8,623 nt of DNA from an uncultured Oscillospiraceae bacterium (GTDB lineage: Bacteria > Bacillota > Clostridia > Oscillospirales > Ruminococcaceae), in the NCBI GenBank assembly GCA_934408835.1, contig CAKRVU010000039.1, positions 1 through 8,623 on the forward strand, read 5' to 3'. Below, piece by piece: positions 5,529 to 8,623 of this stretch; the stretch's first letter is position 1; each line of letters begins with the position of its first letter. The translations under genes and the position numbers were made by a program. The notes under the pieces were generated by a model. It was not told where the DNA came from. It ran no database searches and worked only from the letters and a program-made list of their open reading frames with translations.

Positions 5529-5548
5529 TTATCTCTGCTATATCTTAG

Positions 5549-5577
5549 ATTATACTTATTTTTGACATGCCTGTCAA
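5549..5577 (-). promoter_or_regulatory. Perfect-consensus SigA promoter of tRNA-Thr
   Basis: TTGACA (5577-5572), exactly 17 bp and TATAAT (5554-5549) read on the minus strand. The start near 5542 lies about 14 nt before the mature tRNA 5' end. Both boxes are full consensus, as expected for a strong stable-RNA promoter. The -35 box belongs to the palindrome TTGACATGCCTGTCAA (5562-5577), which also presents TTGACA on the plus strand. There the best -10 (TTCAAT, 5584-5589, 16-bp spacer) would start transcription within the ribosome site of the next gene, so it is unlikely to be a divergent promoter. Confidence 0.9.
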
Positions 5578-5606
5578 GTACCTTTCAATGAAAAAAGGAG
5601 GAAATT

Positions 5607-6497
5607 ATGAAAAAAATATTGGGAGTCACCTTTGTGGAACTGTTATGGATTCTATTAGGAACCGCCTCTTTGGGGGCCGGAGTCGCTTGGTATGCTGATC
5701 CGTTCGGTCTGGTGATTGGCGGTATTACGGGTTCTTCTATTCTGATTTCGGCTGTTTTTAGCAGCGTGTTTGGCTTTGGTCTTTCACTGGGATTGTTGAA
5801 TTTTTTGTTAAATATCCCTATCTTCATCATCAGCTGGATTCAGAACGGGTTTCGATTTATTAAAAAATCGTTGATCGGAATGTTATTGCTTTCACTGTGG
5901 TTATGGGTATTTGAAGTAGTGCAAAATCCATTTTCGGTGGGCGACGACATTTTCATGGGCAGTTTGCTTTGCGGCGTGTTGTCTGGAATTGGGTTGGCGC
6001 TTGTTTTACGAACGGGTGCGACAACCGGAGGGACGGACATGTTGGCCGCATGTATCCACAAAGCGTTCCCCCATATTTCCTTTTCTTTGGTGATCTTTGT
6101 CGTTGACGCAATCATCATCTTTTTGGGCATCTTTATCTTCGGTACGATCGTCACGGCGTATGCCGTCCTATCGGTTTTTGTCACCGCAAAATTGATTGAC
6201 GCTGTTTCCAGCGGAATGCGGTTTGGAAGGGCTGTCTTTATCCTTTCGGAAAAGACGGATGAGATTTCAAAACAGATTTTTGAGCAGCTTGGACGCGGCA
6301 ATACGGCAATACCGGTTCGCGGCATGTACAGTGGTAAGGAACGAACCATGCTTTATGTGGTTGTCCGCCCGAAAGAGGTGCCGCGTTTGAATCACCTGAT
6401 ATTGCAGGAGGATAAACATGCGTTTATTACGGTATGCAATGCGCAGGAAGTGCTTGGCGAAGGGTTTTTAGAGCGGGAAGACAGTTACATTTTTTAA
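5607..6497 (+). CDS. YitT-family membrane protein (DUF161 + DUF2179)
   Basis: The 296-residue product has five or six hydrophobic segments in residues 10-205 (about 10-28, 35-55, 57-80, 88-106, 115-136, 160-195), forming the YitT membrane region. Family-typical glycine-rich stretches are GLVIGGITGSSI (34-45) and RTGATTGGTDMLA (135-147). From about 208 to 290 follows the cytoplasmic DUF2179 domain, with RGMYSGKERTMLYVVVRPKEV and the closing DKHAFITVCNAQEVLGEGF. The substrate and role of this family are not established; transport is often assumed. AGGAGG lies 5-6 nt before the ATG. It is a single-gene unit ending at a bidirectional terminator. I found no strong promoter of its own between the tRNA and the start. 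Confidence 0.93.
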   Translation: MKKILGVTFVELLWILLGTASLGAGVAWYADPFGLVIGGITGSSILISAVFSSVFGFGLSLGLLNFLLNIPIFIISWIQNGFRFIKKSLIGMLLLSLWLWVFEVVQNPFSVGDDIFMGSLLCGVLSGIGLALVLRTGATTGGTDMLAACIHKAFPHISFSLVIFVVDAIIIFLGIFIFGTIVTAYAVLSVFVTAKLIDAVSSGMRFGRAVFILSEKTDEISKQIFEQLGRGNTAIPVRGMYSGKERTMLYVVVRPKEVPRLNHLILQEDKHAFITVCNAQEVLGEGFLEREDSYIF

Positions 6498-6518
6498 CGG
6501 TTCAAATTTGAGGAAAAC

Positions 6519-6554
6519 AAAAAGTCTGCCACAAATTTAGCGGCAGACTTTTTT
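6519..6554. terminator. Bidirectional terminator between yitT-like gene and prmA
   Basis: AAAAAGTCTGCC (6519-6530) and GGCAGACTTTTT (6542-6553) form a 12-bp perfect stem with an 11-nt loop, A-rich on the left and T-rich on the right. It therefore ends transcription from both converging genes. It lies 22 nt past the YitT-family stop and 5 nt past the prmA stop. Confidence 0.9.
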
Positions 6555-6558
6555 GATG

Positions 6559-7488
6559 TTATAGGGCTGTTGCGGTAAGCGCAACCCAATCCTGTTCTTG
6601 AAAAGATTGAATGACGCGGAATCCATTTGTTTGTAAGGCATGAACGACTTCTTCTGCCCGAGGTTTTATAATGCCTGAACAGAGAAATATGCCGCCTGCT
6701 TTCAGAAACGGGCGCACCGTACCTGATAAATGGATGATAGCGTCGGCAACGATATTGGCGCAAATAATATCGTATTGTCCGGACGCACGATCGGTTAAGT
6801 CGCTGCAAAGAAATTGGATACGGCCTTCAGAAAGATGGTTGAGCGCTGCGTTTTCACCTGCGACTTTTACAGCAATAGGATCAATATCCACGCCAACGAC
6901 CGATTTGGCACCAAGCAAGCTTGACGCGATAGAAAGGATACCGCTGCCGCAGCCGATGTCAAGCACCTCTGTCTTTGGGGTTACTCGCTTTTCTAATTCC
7001 GCCAGACAAAGGCGAGTTGTTTCATGAGTCCCTGTGCCAAAAGACATTCCAGGATTCAAAAGTAATTTGATGTCATCGGGGTTCTCTGGGGTATAATCCT
7101 CCCAAACGGGGCAGATAATCAAATGGTTTCCAACGCGGGTTCGGTGATAGTATTGTTGCCACGTGGTCGCCCAATCCTCCTCTTTGATATTCGATGTATC
7201 CAGAAGATACGAAATTTTGGCTGCATGAAGACGTTCTTCCAGGAAAGAAAGTGCTTCGCGCGGGGAGACTTCCGGTTCGAGATAAATATGAATGATTCCT
7301 TGCGTGCGGTTTTTGGATTGTAATGTCTGGTCAATGAGGTTGATATGCGCAATTTCTTCGACCTCTGTCTCAAGCGTTGAATAATCTTCGATATAGATTC
7401 CATATGGAACTACCATTTGCGCAATGGCCGACGCGCGTTCCAATTCCGAGACGCGCACTTTGATTTGTAATTCTGTCCATTGATTCAT
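6559..7488 (-). CDS. prmA: Ribosomal protein L11 methyltransferase
   Basis: The 309-residue product matches PrmA in length and order. An N-terminal substrate-recognition domain spans about 1-100. The PrmA-specific NPGMSFGTGTHETTRL motif (145-160) leads into a SAM-binding Rossmann domain, with motif I VLDIGCGSGILSIA (175-188), the acidic ribose-binding residue in VVGVDIDPIAV (197-207) and the NIVADAI motif (245-251). PrmA trimethylates several amino groups of ribosomal protein L11 in the cytoplasm and is usually dispensable. AAAGGAGAG lies just before the ATG, inside the end of the upstream gene. The start codon shares one base with that gene's stop (TAATG), so the two are translationally coupled. 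In many Firmicutes prmA sits next to dnaJ or rsmE; here its visible neighbour is the nnr gene. Confidence 0.96.
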   Translation of the reverse strand: MNQWTELQIKVRVSELERASAIAQMVVPYGIYIEDYSTLETEVEEIAHINLIDQTLQSKNRTQGIIHIYLEPEVSPREALSFLEERLHAAKISYLLDTSNIKEEDWATTWQQYYHRTRVGNHLIICPVWEDYTPENPDDIKLLLNPGMSFGTGTHETTRLCLAELEKRVTPKTEVLDIGCGSGILSIASSLLGAKSVVGVDIDPIAVKVAGENAALNHLSEGRIQFLCSDLTDRASGQYDIICANIVADAIIHLSGTVRPFLKAGGIFLCSGIIKPRAEEVVHALQTNGFRVIQSFQEQDWVALTATAL

Positions 7489-8623
7489 TAGTTCTCTCCT
7501 TTCGCTGGCGAAAACAGCCGATCAAACGTTTTGATCAACTCTGTTGGTACTATTTCCCGAGGGTTTCGACCTTCCCGTAAAGAGAAGTCAGCCGCAGCCC
7601 CATGTGCATATACGGCGTTGGAGATCGCTTGTTGTATCGTATGATGATCCGACAAAAAGCCGGTAATCATTCCGGTGAGCAGGTCGCCTGAGCCGCCCTT
7701 AGCAAGGGCGGAGTTGCCGCTTTGATTGACAAATTGGTCGCCTGTCGGCGTTGTTACAATGGTATATGGTCCTTTTAATACCAGGTAACAACCCCATTCT
7801 CTTGCCATTTTTTGGGAGATGGAAAAACGATTGGATTCGATTTCAGCCACCGTACAGCCACAAAGTCGAGCCATTTCTCCGGGGTGAGGGGTTAAAATGG
7901 TTGGCGATGTCCGTCCAATCCAATCAGAAGGAAAGAGGGGCAGAAAATAGAGGGCGTCGGCATCCAATACTAAGGGACAATCGGACTGGAGAAGTGACCG
8001 AACCAACGGGGCCACGGCAGGGTTGCGGGAGAGACCTGGACCGCAGGCAATGAGATCGATATCATCCGGGAGCGGGCAGGAAACCAGGCAACCTTGTTGC
8101 TCCACGCAGGTCAGGTAAGTGGCCTCCGGAAGACGTGCAGCCGCTGAGGGTTTTGCCTCCTTTGGAATGGCAAGCTGCAAAAGACCGATTCCCGTATGAT
8201 AACAGCCGAGAGCGGCGAGGATTGGAGCGCCCGGCATGTCCTGGCTTCCTCCTACTATCAACGCCTTTTGATAAGTTCCCTTATGAGCGTCGCTCCGGCG
8301 CTTGGGGAGGGTGCCCATAAATTCCTCTGCGCCCCATGTTCGGCAGCGGGCGGTTCTGTACGGTTGGGGAATGCCGATGTCGACAACCAGCAGCTGTCCG
8401 TAATGGGACGCCGCTGGATACTGGTAGGCACTTTGCTTGGGAAAGGCTATCGTGACAGTCACGTCCGCGTAGACAGAGTGGGAGGACACAGCCCCGTTGG
8501 CGGAGACGCCGCTGGGGATATCCACTGACAAAACATGAGCTGGCGACTGGTTGACCTTGGAAATGAGGCTTTGTTCTGTTGGCGGTAGTTCTCCTTTTAC
8601 GCCGATTCCGAACATGGCGTCTA
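7488..8623 (-). CDS. nnr: Bifunctional NAD(P)HX epimerase/dehydratase, 5' end beyond window
   Basis: The visible part begins inside the epimerase domain (NnrE/YjeF_N). DAMFGIGVKGEL and HVLSVDIPSGVSANGA are its C-terminal motifs, and the frame stays open to the right edge, so the ATG at 8615 is an internal Met and not the start. After a short linker (about residues 85-110 from that Met) comes the ADP-dependent dehydratase domain NnrD. It shows VGGSQDMPGAPILAA (121-135), CGPGLSRNP (191-199), VLDADAL (216-222), TPHPGEMARL (242-251) and NSALAKGGSGDLLTG (301-315), whose glycines and Asp bind phosphate and act in catalysis. The fused enzyme repairs hydrated NADH and NADPH: the epimerase interconverts the R and S forms and the dehydratase restores the S form. 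The stop overlaps the prmA start by one base. Confidence 0.94.
   Translation of the reverse strand, partial: DAMFGIGVKGELPPTEQSLISKVNQSPAHVLSVDIPSGVSANGAVSSHSVYADVTVTIAFPKQSAYQYPAASHYGQLLVVDIGIPQPYRTARCRTWGAEEFMGTLPKRRSDAHKGTYQKALIVGGSQDMPGAPILAALGCYHTGIGLLQLAIPKEAKPSAAARLPEATYLTCVEQQGCLVSCPLPDDIDLIACGPGLSRNPAVAPLVRSLLQSDCPLVLDADALYFLPLFPSDWIGRTSPTILTPHPGEMARLCGCTVAEIESNRFSISQKMAREWGCYLVLKGPYTIVTTPTGDQFVNQSGNSALAKGGSGDLLTGMITGFLSDHHTIQQAISNAVYAHGAAADFSLREGRNPREIVPTELIKTFDRLFSPAKGEN

Noticed and set aside
6494..6808. 104-aa minus-strand frame overlapping the prmA 3' end
   Set aside because: It is an alternative-frame shadow of prmA, rich in Arg and Ser, and it crosses the terminator at 6519-6554.
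8613..8615. ATG at 8615 as the start of the nnr gene
   Set aside because: The frame stays open to the window edge, and the Met lies within the conserved DAMFGIG motif of the epimerase domain.

Overview
The window is a piece of chromosome from an endospore-forming Clostridia-type Firmicute. The evidence is the forespore sigma factor SigG and the sporulation regulator SpoVT, strong AGGAGG-type ribosome binding sites, TTGACA/TATAAT promoters, and an EF-P followed by a CD1247-like small protein. A Ruminococcaceae/Oscillospiraceae-like host is my guess from gene style only. I see no phage, insertion sequence, CRISPR array or plasmid function.

Left part (1-3700), cell envelope and sporulation. A VanW/YoaR-like membrane-anchored protein runs off the left edge on the minus strand. 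Facing it on the plus strand is spoVT. Their 344-bp intergenic region holds a forespore-sigma-type promoter (GAATA-18-CATTTTA) pointing to spoVT and a SigA-type promoter (TTGTAA-17-TATAAT) pointing to the VanW-like gene, placed almost on top of each other. Beyond spoVT, sigG and an Amidase_3/SH3b cell-wall hydrolase form a minus-strand pair that probably ends at a long hairpin with a T-tract near 1732-1775. A 54-aa ORF of uncertain reality lies in the gap between spoVT and the amidase, overlapping the amidase 3' end. sigG has its own forespore-like promoter just upstream. SpoVT is known to tune the SigG regulon, so the two central sporulation genes here belong to the same late forespore programme.

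Middle part (3700-5600), translation. efp (elongation factor P) and a CD1247-like acidic zinc-ribbon protein form a minus-strand operon ending at a bidirectional terminator. Its promoter is TTGTAA-17-TACAAT, with a possible second promoter further upstream. About 870 bp without a convincing protein gene follows. It contains hairpins, several promoter-like elements and a complete tRNA-Thr(CGT) gene with CCA encoded, driven by a perfect TTGACA-17-TATAAT promoter.

Right part (5600-8623). A YitT-family membrane protein (plus strand) converges on prmA (minus strand) at a shared bidirectional terminator. prmA (ribosomal protein L11 methyltransferase) is translationally coupled, through a TAATG stop-start overlap, to an upstream bifunctional NAD(P)HX epimerase/dehydratase gene (nnrE-nnrD fusion). 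The 5' part of that gene lies beyond the right edge.

Most of the window is conserved housekeeping and sporulation content. The parts most worth a second look are the overlapping promoters at spoVT, the amidase that lacks the usual first zinc-ligand histidine, and the structured noncoding stretch between efp and the tRNA. I do not see convincing evidence for a wholly new system.
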